Source: Vombatus ursinus (taxonomy: Eukaryota; Chordata; Mammalia; Diprotodontia; Vombatidae). From it: DNA of 64,000 bases. Positions 35,859 to 47,480 of the stretch are shown here, one piece after another. The DNA lies in the NCBI RefSeq assembly GCF_900497805.2, contig NW_020954570.1, positions 16,381,830 through 16,445,829 of the forward strand, given 5' to 3'. Under the pieces are notes generated by a model. The model was not told the DNA's origin and ran no database searches. It saw only the letters and a program-made list of their open reading frames with translations. The translations under genes were made by a program, and so were the position numbers. The number at the start of each line of letters is the position of its first letter. Within the stretch, counting starts at the first letter, position 1.

Positions 35859-35995
35859 GGTGAGGCAAATGGGGTTAAGTGACTTGTGTAGGGTCACACA
35901 GCTAGTGAGTGTTATGTGTCTGATGTCAGATTTGAATTCAGGTCCTCCTGACTCCAGAGCCAGTGCTCTATCCACTGCACCACCTAGCTGCCCCT
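35859..35995 (-). mobile_element. tRNA-derived marsupial CORE-SINE nested in L1 ORF2
   Basis: The complement begins 'aggggcagctaggtggtgca' and carries 'tgaattcaggtcctcctgac' (plus strand) and 'gggtcacacagctagtgagt'. Same subfamily as 10206-10349 and 19480-19627, and like them younger than its L1 host. Confidence 0.9.
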
Positions 35996-36769
35996 TCTAG
36001 TATTTTTTTAAATAAGAATGGGTGTTATTTTTTGTCAAAAGCTTTTTTCTGCATCTATTGATAAAAATCATATGATTTCTATTAGTTTTGTTGTTGATAT
36101 GGTCAATTTTGCTGATCACTTTCCTAATGTTGAACCAACCCTGCATTCATGGAATAAATTCTACCTGGTTGTACTGTATTATACTCATGATAAGTTGCTG
36201 TAATCTCTTTGCTAATATTTTTAAAAAAAATTTTTGCATCTATATTCATTAGGGAAATTGGTTTATAAATTTCTTTCCCTGTTTTGACTCTTCCCAGTTT
36301 AAGTATCAGCACCATATTGGTATCATAAAAAAATTTGGTAGGACTCCTTCTTTGCCTATTTTCCCAAATAGTCTATATAGTATTGGAATTAATTGTTCTT
36401 TAAACATTTGATAGAGTTCACTCATAAATCTATCTGGGCTTGGAGATTTTTTCCTATCGAGTTCATTGATGGTTTCTTTAAATTATTTTTCTGCAATGGA
36501 GCTATTTAACTATTTTATTTACTCTTCTATTATTCTGGGCAATTAATATTTTTGTAAATATTCATCCATTTCACTAAGATTGTTAAATTTATTGGCATAC
36601 AGTTGGGCAAAATAGCTCCTAATTATTGTTTTGATTTCCTCTTCATTGGTGCTGATCTCACCCTTTTCATTTTTGATACTGGTAATTTTGTGTTCTTATT
36701 TCTTTTTTTTAAATCAAATTAACCAAAAATTTATCTATTTTATTGTTTTTTTCATAGAAAAACTCTTAG

Positions 36770-36945
36770 AAAACTATTGAGCTAATAAATAAAACTAAGA
36801 ACTAATTTTATGAAAACAAACTGTAGGATAATAAATGCCATATTGGCATGGGTAGAGGCGAGAGATGGGGAGAAAATTTGGAACTCAAAATCTTATGGAA
36901 GTGAATGTTGAAAACAAAATTTAATTAATTAATTAAAAACTAAAG
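36770..36945 (+). mobile_element. Short L1 segment in opposite orientation, foldback partner
   Basis: Starts with ORF2 in plus orientation: 'gaaaactattgagctaataa' then 'ttttatgaaaaca', the sequence encoding the KTIEL...FYEN segment. After a large internal gap it continues with an L1 3' end ('tttggaactcaaaatcttat' to 'gaatgttgaaaac'). Its ORF2 start lies only about 30 bp upstream, in element coordinates, of where the minus-strand copy to its left stops, so the two are joined head to head at nearly the same ORF2 site. Confidence 0.75.
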
Positions 36946-37329
36946 TGAAAAAGCGTTACAATAATATCTGGTATAAACAATATTAGTCGATATCTTTTTT
37001 TTCCTTTTCAATTGTTTTATTTTTCTAATTGCATGTAAAAACAATTTTAACATTCTTTTCTAAAAGTTTTGAGTTCCTATTTCTCTTTCTCCCTCCCTAC
37101 CTTCCCCTACACTGAAATAGCAAGGAATCTGATATAGCTTATACATGTGCAATTATGCAAAACATTTCCATATTGATCATGTTGTGAAAGGAAACACAGG
37201 CCAAAATCAAAACAGAACAAAATTTAAAAAAATATTATGCTTTGATCTGCATTCAGACTCCATCTGTTCTTTCTCTGAAGAGTGATAGCATTTTTCATCA
37301 TGAGGCTTTTGGAATTGTCTTAGATCATT

Positions 37330-40116
37330 GTGTTGTTGAAAATAGTTAAGTCATTCAGAGTTGATCATCATACAATATTGTGGTTACTGTGTAAAATGTT
37401 CTATTTCTGCTCACTTCACTCTGTATCAGTTCATGCAAGTCTTTCCAGGTTTTCTGAAAGTATCCTGCTTGCTTTTCTTGTAGTACAATATTATTTCATC
37501 ACAATCACATACCACAATTTATTCAATCTTTCTCATCAATTGATGGCCATTCCCTAAATTTCCAGTTCTTTGTTATAGCAAAAAGAGCTGCTATAAATAT
37601 TTATGTACATATAAGTCTTTTCCCATTCTCTCTGATCTTTTTGGGATACAGAGCTAGTAGTGGTATTTCTGGGTCAAAGGGTATCCATAGATTAATAATT
37701 CTTTGGCCATAGCTCCAAATTGCTTTTCAGAATGGTTGAATAAATTCACAATTCCAACAGTGCAAAATTGTCCCAATTTTCTGAAATTTCCTCTGACATT
37801 TGTAATTTTTCTTTTCTGTCATATTAGCCAATCTTATAGGTATGAGATATGCCTCAAATTTATTTTAAATTGTATTTCTCTAATCAATAGTGATTTAAGA
37901 CTTTTTTTCATATGACTAGAGATAGCTTTGATTTCTTCATCTGAAAACAGCCTTTTCAAATCCTTTGAACATTAATCAATTGGGGAATAGCTTGTATTCA
38001 TATACATTTGACCTAGTTTTCTATATTTTTTGAGAAATGAATTTTTTCAGAAACACTTGATATAAAAATTCCCTCCAGTTTTCTGTTTTCCTTCTAATCT
38101 TGGTTTCATTGGTTTTGTTTGTGCAAAAACTTTATAATTTAATATAATAAAAATTATCGATTTTATATCTATTAATGCTCTCTATTTCTTGTTTGGTTAT
38201 AAATTGTTCTCTTCTCCATAGGTTTGAGAGGTAAAAGATTCCATGCTCTCCTAATTTGTTTGAGCTTTTGCTTGTAGCTTCTTTTATCTTGCTGTCTTCT
38301 TTCTGAGTTTGTGTTTTGATCTTTCCAGTCAGCACAGTAACTTTGTATGGTTAGATTTTTTTTTAATTTGTTCATCTTTCAGCCTTTTCCTTGAGTTTTA
38401 CCTGTATTTTAAAGTTGGGTTCTGTCCCAAGCTTTTGCTTTTTCAAACTGCTGTGTTCATATATAGTTCTTAGGGTCTATGAGTCTCAGTTCTTCCAAAA
38501 TGGTACGATCTAAGAAGAGGTATGGTCAATGCTCTATTGGCTTGTGCTGTATTCTGTAATGTAACCCTTTATGTTTAAAGCATGTGCACATTTTGATATT
38601 ATCTTGGTATATAGTGTAAGATGTTAGTCTGCACCTATTTTCTGCCAAACTGCTTTCCAGTTTTCTCAGCAGTTTTGGCCAAATAGTGGGTTCTTGTTCC
38701 AAAAGCTTGGATTTTGGGATTTGTCAAATACTAGATTTTTATGGTCAGTTACTAGTGTATTGTGTACCTAATCTATTCAACTGCTTCATTACTCTATTTC
38801 TTAGCCAGAACCAAATACTTCTATGATTATCACCTCATAATATAGTTTGAGATCTGTTATGTCTAGACCTTCTTCATATTTTTTTTCATTAATTCCTTTA
38901 CTATTCTTGACCTTTTCTTCTTCCAGGTTAATTTTGTTATTTTTTCCTAGCTCTTTAAAATAATTTTTGGGTAGTTTTGTATGGCACTGAATCAGTAAGT
39001 TTGTTTGGATAGAATTCTCATTTTTATTATATTGGCTCAGATTATCCATGAATAATTAATATTTTTCCAGTTATTCTAATTTGACTTTATGTGAAAAGTT
39101 TTTTTTTTTTTTGTAGTTGTGTTCATGTAGTTCCTGGATTTGTCTTAGCAAATATAATCCCAAGTATTTTATATTTTCTACAACTTTTTAAATGGAATTT
39201 CTCTTTCTGTCCTTTGCTGCTGGACTTTGTTGTTATTTAGAAAGGTTGATGATTTATGTGGATTTATTATATATCTTGTAACTTTGCTAAAATTAATTAT
39301 TTCACCTAGTTTTTTAGTTGATTCTGTAGGATTCTATAAGGAACCATCATATCATTTGCAAAGAGTGATATTTTTTTTCTTTATTGCCTATTTTAATTCT
39401 TTCTGTTATCTATTATTTCTATTATCAATATAACTCTATTATTTTTCTTTACCTATTGCCTTCTTTCATATCATATCTTATTAAGAAGGTTTTTAGCTTA
39501 TCCACATTACAGATCATGCTTGCTCATGGCTTTAGATCAATACTACTTATCATTTCAGGGAACGTCACATTTATTCCTGTGCTCTGTAAATTTGTCAAAA
39601 GTTTTTTTTTTCTGATTTATTGAAATAATCATATGATGTCTGAAGGTTTTCTTTTTAATATGGTCAATTATGTCAATAATTTTCCTAGTATTGAACCAGC
39701 CCTGTATTCCTGGTATAAATTCCACCTGGTCATAGTGTATGATCTTTGTGATATATTTCTGTAATCTTTTTGCTAGTATTTTATTAAAAAAACACATCAG
39801 TATTCATTAGGGAAATAGTTATATAGTCTATAGATTTCTTTCTCTGTTTTCACTCTTCCTAGTTTAGGTAGTAGCACCATATTTGTGTCATAAAATGAAT
39901 TTAGACAGATTCTCTATTTGTCATTTTTCCAAACAGTTCATATAATATTGGAGTTAATTTTTTTTAAACATTTGGTACAATTAGCTTGTGAGTTCATCCT
40001 GGGATTTTTTTTAGTAGGGTCCTCATTAATGACATATTCCATTTCCTTTTCTAAGATTTTGTATTTAAGTATTCTGTTTCCTCTTCCGATAATCTATGTA
40101 ATTTATATTATTTCAA
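37330..40116 (-). pseudogene. L1 ORF2 remnant interrupted by a foreign 5'-region segment
   Basis: 39797-39555 keeps RT residues '[19 protein letters not shown]' and '[15 protein letters not shown]'. 39049-38801 keeps part of the thumb region ('DITDLKLYYEVIIIEVFGSG'). The C-terminal region is at 37330-38250. The region between 38255 and 38559 is not ORF2. Endonuclease absent. Confidence 0.8.
38255..38559 (-). repeat. 305-bp duplicate of the L1 5' region placed inside ORF2
   Basis: Direct-orientation match to 40695-41003 at roughly 95% identity by eye, with about ten substitutions and small T-run indels. The shared segment covers the first 25 or so codons of ORF1 ('MLTGKIKTQTQKED') and part of the 5' UTR. 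It replaces about 16 bp of ORF2 found in other copies between 'ctctcctaatttg' and 'ttatgtttaaagcatgtgc'. Confidence 0.85.
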
Positions 40117-40775
40117 TTGGGTTCATTCAAGAGGATTCTTTCATTTTCCATTTGACCCTCTGCTTCTGGGACATTAGTACAGTTTTCCTTGATAATTTCC
40201 TGAAATTTAATTTCTAAGATTTGTTTTTGATCATGACTTTTAAGTAGTCAAATCATTCTTAAATTATCTCTCCTCAATCTATTTTCCAGATCAGTTGTTT
40301 TCCCAATTAAATTTCCTTCTATTTTTTTCCTTCTTTTAATTTTGTTTTATTTTTCTTGATGTCTCATTGAGTCATTAGTTTCTACTTGCCCAGTTTTAGT
40401 TTTTAAAGAATTCTTTTCTTCAATGAATTGTTGTACCTCTTTTCCATTTGACCAGTTCTACTTTTTAAGGAATTTTCTTCAGTGACTTTTTGGGCCTCTT
40501 TTACCATTTGGCCTATTCTATTTTTAAGGTGTTATTTTCTTCAGTATTTTTTATATCTCCTTTACCAAGGTGTTGAGTCTTTCTTGCATTACTTTCATTT
40601 CTTTTCCCATTTTCCCTCTGCTTCTCTTATTTGATTTTTTACCCACCTTTCCCTCCTTTTTTAGCTCTTCCAGGTTTTGAAACCAATCCATATTTTTGTT
40701 TGAGCTTTTGCATGTAGCTTCTTTTATCTTGTTGTCTTCTTTCTGAGTTTGTGTTTTGATCTTTCCAGTCAGCAC
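40117..40775 (-). pseudogene. L1 ORF1 N-terminal part
   Basis: The 40775-40551 frame reads 'MLTGKIKTQTQKEDNKIKEA' and 'EELKKEGKVGKK', parallel to codons 35-80 of the ORF1 at 5913. The coiled coil and the start of the RRM follow in broken frames to the deletion joint at about 40117. Confidence 0.75.
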
Positions 40776-41003
40776 AGTAACTTTGTATGGTTAGATTTTT
40801 TTTTTTAAATTTTGTTCATCTTTCAGCCTTTTCCTTGATTTTTACCTGTATTTCAAATTTGGGTTCTGTCCCAAGCTTCTGCTTTTTCAAACTGCTGTGT
40901 TCATATATAGTTCTTAGGGTCTATGAGTCTCAGTTCTTCCAAAATGGTATGATCTAAGAAGAGGTATGGTCAATGATCTATTGGCTTGTGCTCTATTCTG
41001 TAA
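40695..41003 (-). repeat. Source copy of the duplicated L1 5' segment
   Basis: Partner of 38255-38559, in its expected place at the ORF1 start and 5' UTR. Confidence 0.8.
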
Positions 41004-41584
41004 GTGTCCACTTTTCTATTCTGGACCTCTGACCAGGGTCCCTACTCCTGCTAGTTTTCCTTCTCACTCTGAAACTGTGACCTAGAAACATGTATGGCCA
41101 ATGTGACAGAGTGCTGCACCCAGTGCCATCCAAGTACCTCCTGTAATTTCCTTCTTACCAGTTGTCTTACTATTTAACATATGTGGACCGACAGTTCCAG
41201 AAGTCACTGCTGCAGGATCAGACACCCCCAAGGCCTGCTGCTAGTTCATGCTGGGTGTGCCCCTGGTGTACAGGCCAGGGGCCTCCCTGTTGGCTTTGGC
41301 TAGCCTTGCTAATGTCTTGCTGTAGGACTTGGGATTTCACTGCTGGCTTGCCAGTGTGACCTGCACTGAACTGTACTCCCTTTTCATTCCACTGTGTTAG
41401 AACTTTCCTGCTGCCCTTCTATGTTGTATTTGATGGAAAATTGTTTCACTTCATCCTTTTGTTGATTTTCCTGCTCTAGAATTCATTTAAATACATTATT
41501 TTGATATTTTCTGGAGGGTAATTTGGGAGTTTTGGCAATTCCCTGCCCTTACTCAGCCATGTTGGCTCCACCCCTCATCCAGTA

Positions 41585-43215
41585 TCATTTTTGACAAATC
41601 AGGAGAAGTGAAACAAGATTGAATGGATTAATGAAATAAGCATTAGCAAAGAGGAAAAATTATCTATACTTATAGATGATATGATAGTTTGAATAGTGAA
41701 TTCAAAAGATTAAATAAAAATGAATAATTTCATTACATTAGCAAGATACAAAATATTGCCTTTGAAAAATCATATTTATTCTGTTAACAAAACTCAGCAA
41801 ACATTCAAGATTTATATAAAGTACTACTTACAGAAATGGGAAGAAAAACAAATGGAGAAACATTAATTGTCCACATTTGGGCCACAACAAATTAATAAAA
41901 ATCATAAAACTGCCTAAATCCATTTACATATTTAATATACTGTTAACAAGGGCTGAGTTTATTGAACCAGACAAAATAAAGCAAAATGTATCTGTAAGAA
42001 CAAAAAGTCAGGGACCTTAAGGGAAATAATGTAAAAAAAAAAAGTAAGAATGAAGGTGACCTAGCTTTACCAAAACTTAAACTGTACCACAAAAGAGTCA
42101 GTGATTATCAAAATTGATTAATACTGGTTAACAAAATTGGAAAGTTAGGTAAGCAAGACTCAGAAGGAATTAAACATAGTAACCGGTTGTTTAATAAATC
42201 TGCTATGGTAAAGACAATTTTAATTGGAAAAAAGTAACTTGGAAATCATATTAGAAAATATGTGTGTGTACGTGATATGTGTATAAATCAGTATATATGT
42301 ATCTTTCTTTCTGTTTTTTGTGTTTATGTAGATATAGATACAAATACATGTACATACATATATGTGTATAAAAGGATATCAACACTGCTTTAAATAAGTA
42401 AATAGAAGATATCAACAATGTAAAACAATGCTCCAAATCATTACAAATCATTACTAATAAGAGCATTCCATATTCAAAGAACTCTGTGTTTTCATTTCAT
42501 ATTCATCTGATTAGCAAAGATGACAAAAGAGGGAAATAATAATTTTGGGAAAGGTAGTGGGAAGACACTGTTGCCACTGTTCTGGGAGTTCTGAACTGTC
42601 TTAACATTTCTGGAACAGAATTTCAAATTATACCAAAAAATACACATTCTATTTGACTCAATTAGATGATTTTTATTACTTATATATCCCATGGAGGTAA
42701 AATATGGAGAGAAAAATCCCATTTATACTCACCCCACCAAAAAAAATAAAACAAGTACTGCAGAACTCTATGTAGCAGCAAAGAATATGAAAGAAATTGG
42801 ATAGCAGTAAATTATGGAATAGCTGAATAAGTCATCATAGATAAATATAATGGGGTATTATTGTGCTTTCAGAAATAACAAACAGGTATTCAGTGAAATA
42901 GAGTGAAATGAGCAGATCCATGAGAACAAATTGCACCACAACCACATTAAAGTAAAGGAAAATAATTTCAAATGACTTCAGAACTGTGGCCAACACATTA
43001 CTCAATTATAGCTTTTGAAGATTGATGATGAGGCACTGGCACTGTCCCTTCTTAGCAAAGAGATAATAAGTATGAAATGAGGCATTCATTTTTTGACATG
43101 ACTAAATTTTTATTTGTTTTGATTAATTGTACTTATGTATCATGAGAAAGGGAAAGGTATTAGGAAAGGACAGTGAAGGTTTTTTTAATGTATCAATAAA
43201 ACAACTTTTTTTTAA
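41585..43215 (+). mobile_element. Old L1, RT catalytic region to 3' UTR
   Basis: 'aaattatctatacttatagatgatatgatag' near 41658 encodes KLSILIDDMI, a decayed form of the FADD site. Thumb-region and C-terminal similarity follows ('ctagctttaccaaaacttaa' near 42061; 'atggggtattattgtgcttt' near 42850). The 3' UTR ends 'caataaaacaac' near 43205. A weak TATG-rich patch lies at 42250-42370. No frame survives. Confidence 0.65.
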
Positions 43216-44200
43216 ACAAAAGAATTTGGGACATATAATTGGAGGTCTCTATACTTCTATAGACATGCTTTTGGCCTTTCTTTTCTTTCTTTTTTTTAAC
43301 TTCTCAACCATTTTTCCAAATTATATTTTTCCATCTTTTCTTTTTTATTGAAGTCACCATATTGTTCAAATGCTTTGTTTGCCTAATGTAAGAGATCCTT
43401 TAAAATATTTTTTTCATTTATCTGCAACTTCCTTTTGTCTTTTGGATTCACTTGTAAGTACTACGTCAAGACTGATATGATTTACCTCCTCCAATGATAT
43501 ATTAACTTTTTTGACATGGGATAAAAACTTCTTATTTATAGTACCAACAGATAAGTTGATATTTATAGGTGACATGTAACTATGAATCTTAGTACATTCT
43601 GACAGCCCTCCTCCCAACACACACTTTCTGTCACTTTACCACTATCATTAAAGAAACAGAAAGGGGCCAAATATGATTGCTGACTATTGCATAACTTGTT
43701 TGATTCATCTATTCCTGTGGCTAAAACATGCAGTCCATAAGGACCATCCAACTAGCGATGAGACTCTGTACTGCACTGGTCATGTTGGAAAGCAGACATT
43801 TCATGTTTCCAGGACTGTACACAACCTTTCTAATATGGAAAAAAATGAAAAATTAAAGAGCTTGGAAAGAAAGTGAACACAGAAATAATTATGAAAATGA
43901 CAGTTTGGCACAGTTTCTAAATATAATCCTTACAATTACTAGAAGAAATAGACAAATTTTTACTCTACTGATAGCACCTTTTGGAGAGCAGAGTCACTTC
44001 CATTCCATGATGAAGAATTGAAAATGTTTGTGAAAAATCCTTATTTTCATGTGTTTTATCTTTAAATAATGTTTTCTCATTTTTAAAGATTATAAAATTC
44101 AGAAATTTGTTTAAAATCATCATTTCAAAAGTTATTTTTAGTCATAGATTAGCCAATTTTATGGTTTCTGCCTTTTTAAAATGTGTCCTATGCACTCCCT
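43216..44200. other. No recognisable gene or repeat
   Basis: Short frames overlap on both strands at 43414-43876 but show no domain or family resemblance. Confidence 0.45.
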
Positions 44201-44209
44201 TCCTCCCAT

Positions 44210-44780
44210 GTACATAACCACCACTGGAGTTCACACTTTCATCACCTCTCACTTTTGGAAAATTTTCATGCCTCGTCTCCCCATTCCATCTATCTTCCAC
44301 TCATCTGCAATTTTCTTAAGACCCAGGTCTGACCATGTCACTCTAACACTCAGTAAATTCCAGGGATGCCCAATAACCTCCAAAATTTAATACACTGTAC
44401 AGTCCTTTGTCATTGAAAGCTCTTCATAACTTACCACCGATTTACTGGTCTTTTTCTAGCTTTCCTAGAAAGCTAGATTAGCTTTCTAGTCTTCTTATAT
44501 GTTGCTCCTCTCTATGTAATCCATGTTCCAGACACATTAGCCTTCTTGCCATTCCTTAGACATGACGCTGTATCTCCCTATACTTTTACACTGAATATTC
44601 CTCATGTCTGGAATGTTCTCCCTTTTAACCTTTGCATCAATTTCCTTGGATTCTTTTAAGATTCAGCTCAAAGTCTTCTTTCTGCAGGAAGTTCACCCTA
44701 GCTCCCTGGGTACTGGTGACTGCTAGTGACTTCTACTCTGAGATTGCATTCCATTTACTTGTATGTATGAAACTCTTCTT
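44210..44780 (+). mobile_element. L2 LINE 3' region
   Basis: 'cttccactcatctgcaattt', 'ccaggtctgaccatgtcact', 'ctcagtaaattccag', 'tggaatgttctcccttttaa' and 'ctgcaggaagttcaccctag' follow the order of the L2 3' region. A small foldback at 44465-44489 has no counterpart in the other L2 copies. Confidence 0.8.
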
Positions 44781-44799
44781 TTCAGGGAGGGGTGGAGGA

Positions 44800-45012
44800 A
44801 AGAGAGAGACAGATAGACAGACACAGAGAGATAGAGACAGAGATAGATAGAATCACAGGAACAGAGATAAAGGGACAGAAAAAGACAGAGACAGAGAAGA
44901 GAGACATAAAGAGAAAGAAAGACAAACACAGGCAGACTCAGTGAGAGAGAGGGAAGAGACACATAAAGCAAAAGAGAGACAGACACAGACAGACTCAGAG
45001 AGAAACAGAGAT
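44800..45012. repeat. (GACAGA)n purine-rich tract
   Basis: Same type of repeat as 29445-29668 but more interrupted. It lies directly after the L2 end. Confidence 0.9.
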
Positions 45013-45164
45013 TCCATATAGACTCACAGTTAAGGTTGGAGATTTTTGGCTGGGTTTTTTTTGTCCTTCCCCACAATGTGCTCTTGTTGGATTTACTTAA
45101 TTTAAGTTTTTGTTCTTAGGCATAGTCACTTTCCACAGAGAAATTTCAAAAAATGTTTAATAAC

Positions 45165-45345
45165 TTATGTGTGTACACACATATACACACATATATGTAT
45201 ATATATATATATATATATACTAGTAGTACATTCTATAGATATGTACACAGACATACATGTCTATGTAATGTATATATATATAATATGAATGTATATCACA
45301 TGTATGGATGGATTTTATATATACATCTGCACACATGCACACATG
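45165..45345. repeat. CA/TA-rich simple repeat
   Basis: CACATA and TATATA units with interruptions. Confidence 0.85.
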
Positions 45346-47340
45346 TATAACTAAAATCCAAAGGGTAAGACAATATTTATGTGAACTGAACTTTTTATAT
45401 CAATTGCACGTCTATGAATGTAAACAGATGCATGAAAAGCCTGACAGACAAATTCATTTATCTCATTTTATATATAACACTTAATGAAAGGAGTTTTAAA
45501 GTAATATTTTGAATCATAAAAACTATCCTTCCAATTTTACCTTTATCCACAAGATTCAGAACAAAAGATGGGCTAGCAAGGCTAGCAAGGCTAGCAAACA
45601 AAGAAAGCCAATTTTATTAGTTTTTTGAATGCTTTTCTTAGAATTGTTCAACTAGCCTAAAGGTAGAGGGGAGCCTTTAAAAGAAGATAAAATGAAGGAA
45701 GTATTCACTTAGTAAGAACTTTAATAAAGGAAGATGCTAATCTGTTTTTCACCTAATGCTTCAAGTTTATTGAAGACTGAATTTCAGAAGAGATTTAAGG
45801 TTTGTGAAGAACATCTGGTTGTGATCAATAAATAATTATAAGCTAAACATAATAAACAGAACGAATGTTGAACTTGATGAGATCCATCTGATGGTGTAAA
45901 CATAACCTTAATAATCAACAAATCCCACTTAACCTTGTGTTTCCTTGGCAATTATCTCCTGTGTGTTGATTAAGAAAATGTGTGGTTGTTACCCTGTGGT
46001 AATACAGATGACAAAGGAAACCTCCTCTAGTAATTGTTGCAATTGTTCTCCAGATATCCTTATGCTTTCTATAATTGACAAAGCTGGCATCTAAAGGCAA
46101 TTTCCTGCATGACACTGATGGAGTCAGCAGTCTATTCATTTATAGAACATGAAAACAAATGCTCTTAACTTGGGCTACTTAATTCCTTATTTTCACTGTA
46201 GACTTTATTGAAAATTAAATTTTCTGCTGTCTGTGGCAAGCTCTGTTCTTTCTTTAATCAATAAAGGAACAGAGAAAGTAAAGCCCAGCCAAGGTCATAT
46301 TTTTCTTTCAAAATTCCACTATGTTTCTATGTAATCAGACTTCTAGAGCATCCCACTCCCACAAATCTATTTGATCAAAAATATTTTTATTTGCAAACAT
46401 CTCCTCAGCTTCATATAACTAAGCTCTTATAACCTTTGATGAAAGCTTAAATAGTTATGGTGCACATAGCCTTTGTCTTTCCATATTTAACATGACATGG
46501 TTATTTTGCCTTGTGGACCTCAATTCTTTTCTTGGGCATATAGCTATAAGTGTATTGTTAATATAGGGTTTGCAATCCACTTTCTCAATTTATACTGACT
46601 AGATATCAGCCCTTGAAAACAGAGGAAGAGGATGAAAAAATAACTAAATGACTATCCTCTCATTCATAGGAGAAGATACAATAGTTCATTGACAAAATGC
46701 TGTGAAACATTCAACACTGACACTTCCAAATAAGTGGATAAAATAAGAGTTTCTTTTTCAATAGTGTCAATTGAGCACCTTTTATGAAAAGCAGCTATGT
46801 GTTAAAGATGTGTTCCACATCTGAATAACATCAGATGTGGAACTTGTTTGTTCCTATGGCTTAGGGGTACCTGTTTCTGCATCTGAAGTTTGTCTTAATT
46901 TTTTAACTATTTTCAGAGCCCCTGAATCATCCTGCTGCTTAATCCTCTGTTATAAATATATTTCCCGTAATCATTATCATTGCCAGCTTTATAATTTTGG
47001 AGGAGTATGTGACTGATTTGAAATCATAATAATAAGAAAGCACCAAGACAATTTTATGACTTTTTTTTTGATCAAGGAATATTTGACAGTAGAGCTATAT
47101 TTCAGAAGCTACTGAAGTAGCTCTATTCCTGAGGTCAAGTGGGAGGTGGAACTCAAGGGTTCTTTACAAGAAAATCTTAGATAAATGAAACTCTTTTCAT
47201 AGACAAGCCCATACAGCCAAATAACCTAGTCTATCCAAGTTCCTGCTGATTTTTGTTATCAACATGGATTGGCCAAAAGTACTATTTTAGTATTGTATGG
47301 ATACAAATTCAATCTATCTACGCGTCAGCTTCTAGAGTAA
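45346..47340. other. 2 kb with no recognisable gene; small repeats only
   Basis: Contains a 9-bp unit ('ggctagcaa') repeated three times at 45571-45597 and a perfect 13-bp inverted repeat at 46812-46843. No gene or interspersed repeat recognised. Confidence 0.45.
46812..46843. repeat. Perfect inverted repeat, 13-bp stem, 6-base loop
   Basis: 'gttccacatctga' then 'ataaca' then 'tcagatgtggaac'. It is of mixed base composition, so it is not a by-product of an AT-rich simple repeat. Confidence 0.9.
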
Positions 47341-47342
47341 GT

Positions 47343-47480
47343 GTGATATAATGGAAAGAGTACTGAATTGGAGATCAACACATCAGTAACTGTCACTTAT
47401 GAGCTGTATTTCCTTGGTAAGACATTCAAAATATCAGAATCTCAGATTCCCCATCTCTAAAATAGACACTATATTATGTG
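47343..47480 (+). mobile_element. MIR-type SINE
   Basis: 'atataatggaaagagtactg', 'gagctgtatttccttgg' and 'ttccccatctctaaaataga' follow MIR order. Confidence 0.65.

Larger units (their letters stand above)
33512..36769 (-). mobile_element. L1 LINE, 5'-truncated in ORF2
   Basis: Minus strand: 3' UTR (about 33512-33930) and ORF2 from its end to just before the reverse-transcriptase domain (about 33931-36769). It is collinear with 8900-12150 of the full-length L1. A tRNA-SINE lies inside. The truncation point forms a foldback with a plus-strand L1 piece (see 36770-36945). Confidence 0.9.
33931..36769 (-). pseudogene. L1 ORF2 remnant: RT and C-terminal domains
   Basis: RT blocks: 36315-36124 keeps '[18 protein letters not shown]', about 35612-35590 encodes '[12 protein letters not shown]' with the catalytic FADD, and 35164-34943 keeps the thumb-region 'NVREGGLTIPDLILYYK' and 'DQWNRLGMQDT'. 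The endonuclease is absent through 5' truncation. Several frame breaks and the SINE make it non-functional. Confidence 0.85.
36992..41575 (-). mobile_element. L1 LINE with both ends but a large internal deletion
   Basis: Minus strand: 5' UTR (41575-40776), ORF1 N-terminal and RRM part (40775-40117), joined directly to ORF2 (about 40116-37330), then 3' UTR. Relative to 8897-15579 about 2.2 kb is missing: the ORF1 C-terminus, spacer, ORF2 endonuclease and start of RT. The 3' UTR type matches the copy at 890-3480. The 5' end keeps 'gccatgttggctcc', a decayed YY1-like motif. A 305-bp copy of its own 5' region sits inside ORF2. No clear target-site duplication; older than 8897-15579. Confidence 0.85.

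Noticed and set aside
38132-38375. Two overlapping minus-strand frames as a separate small gene
   Set aside because: They are the ORF1-start sequence of the duplicated L1 5' segment joined to ORF2.
43414-43876. Three overlapping frames of 62-68 codons as a possible small exon cluster
   Set aside because: Length is expected by chance, there is no family resemblance, and the frames overlap on opposite strands.
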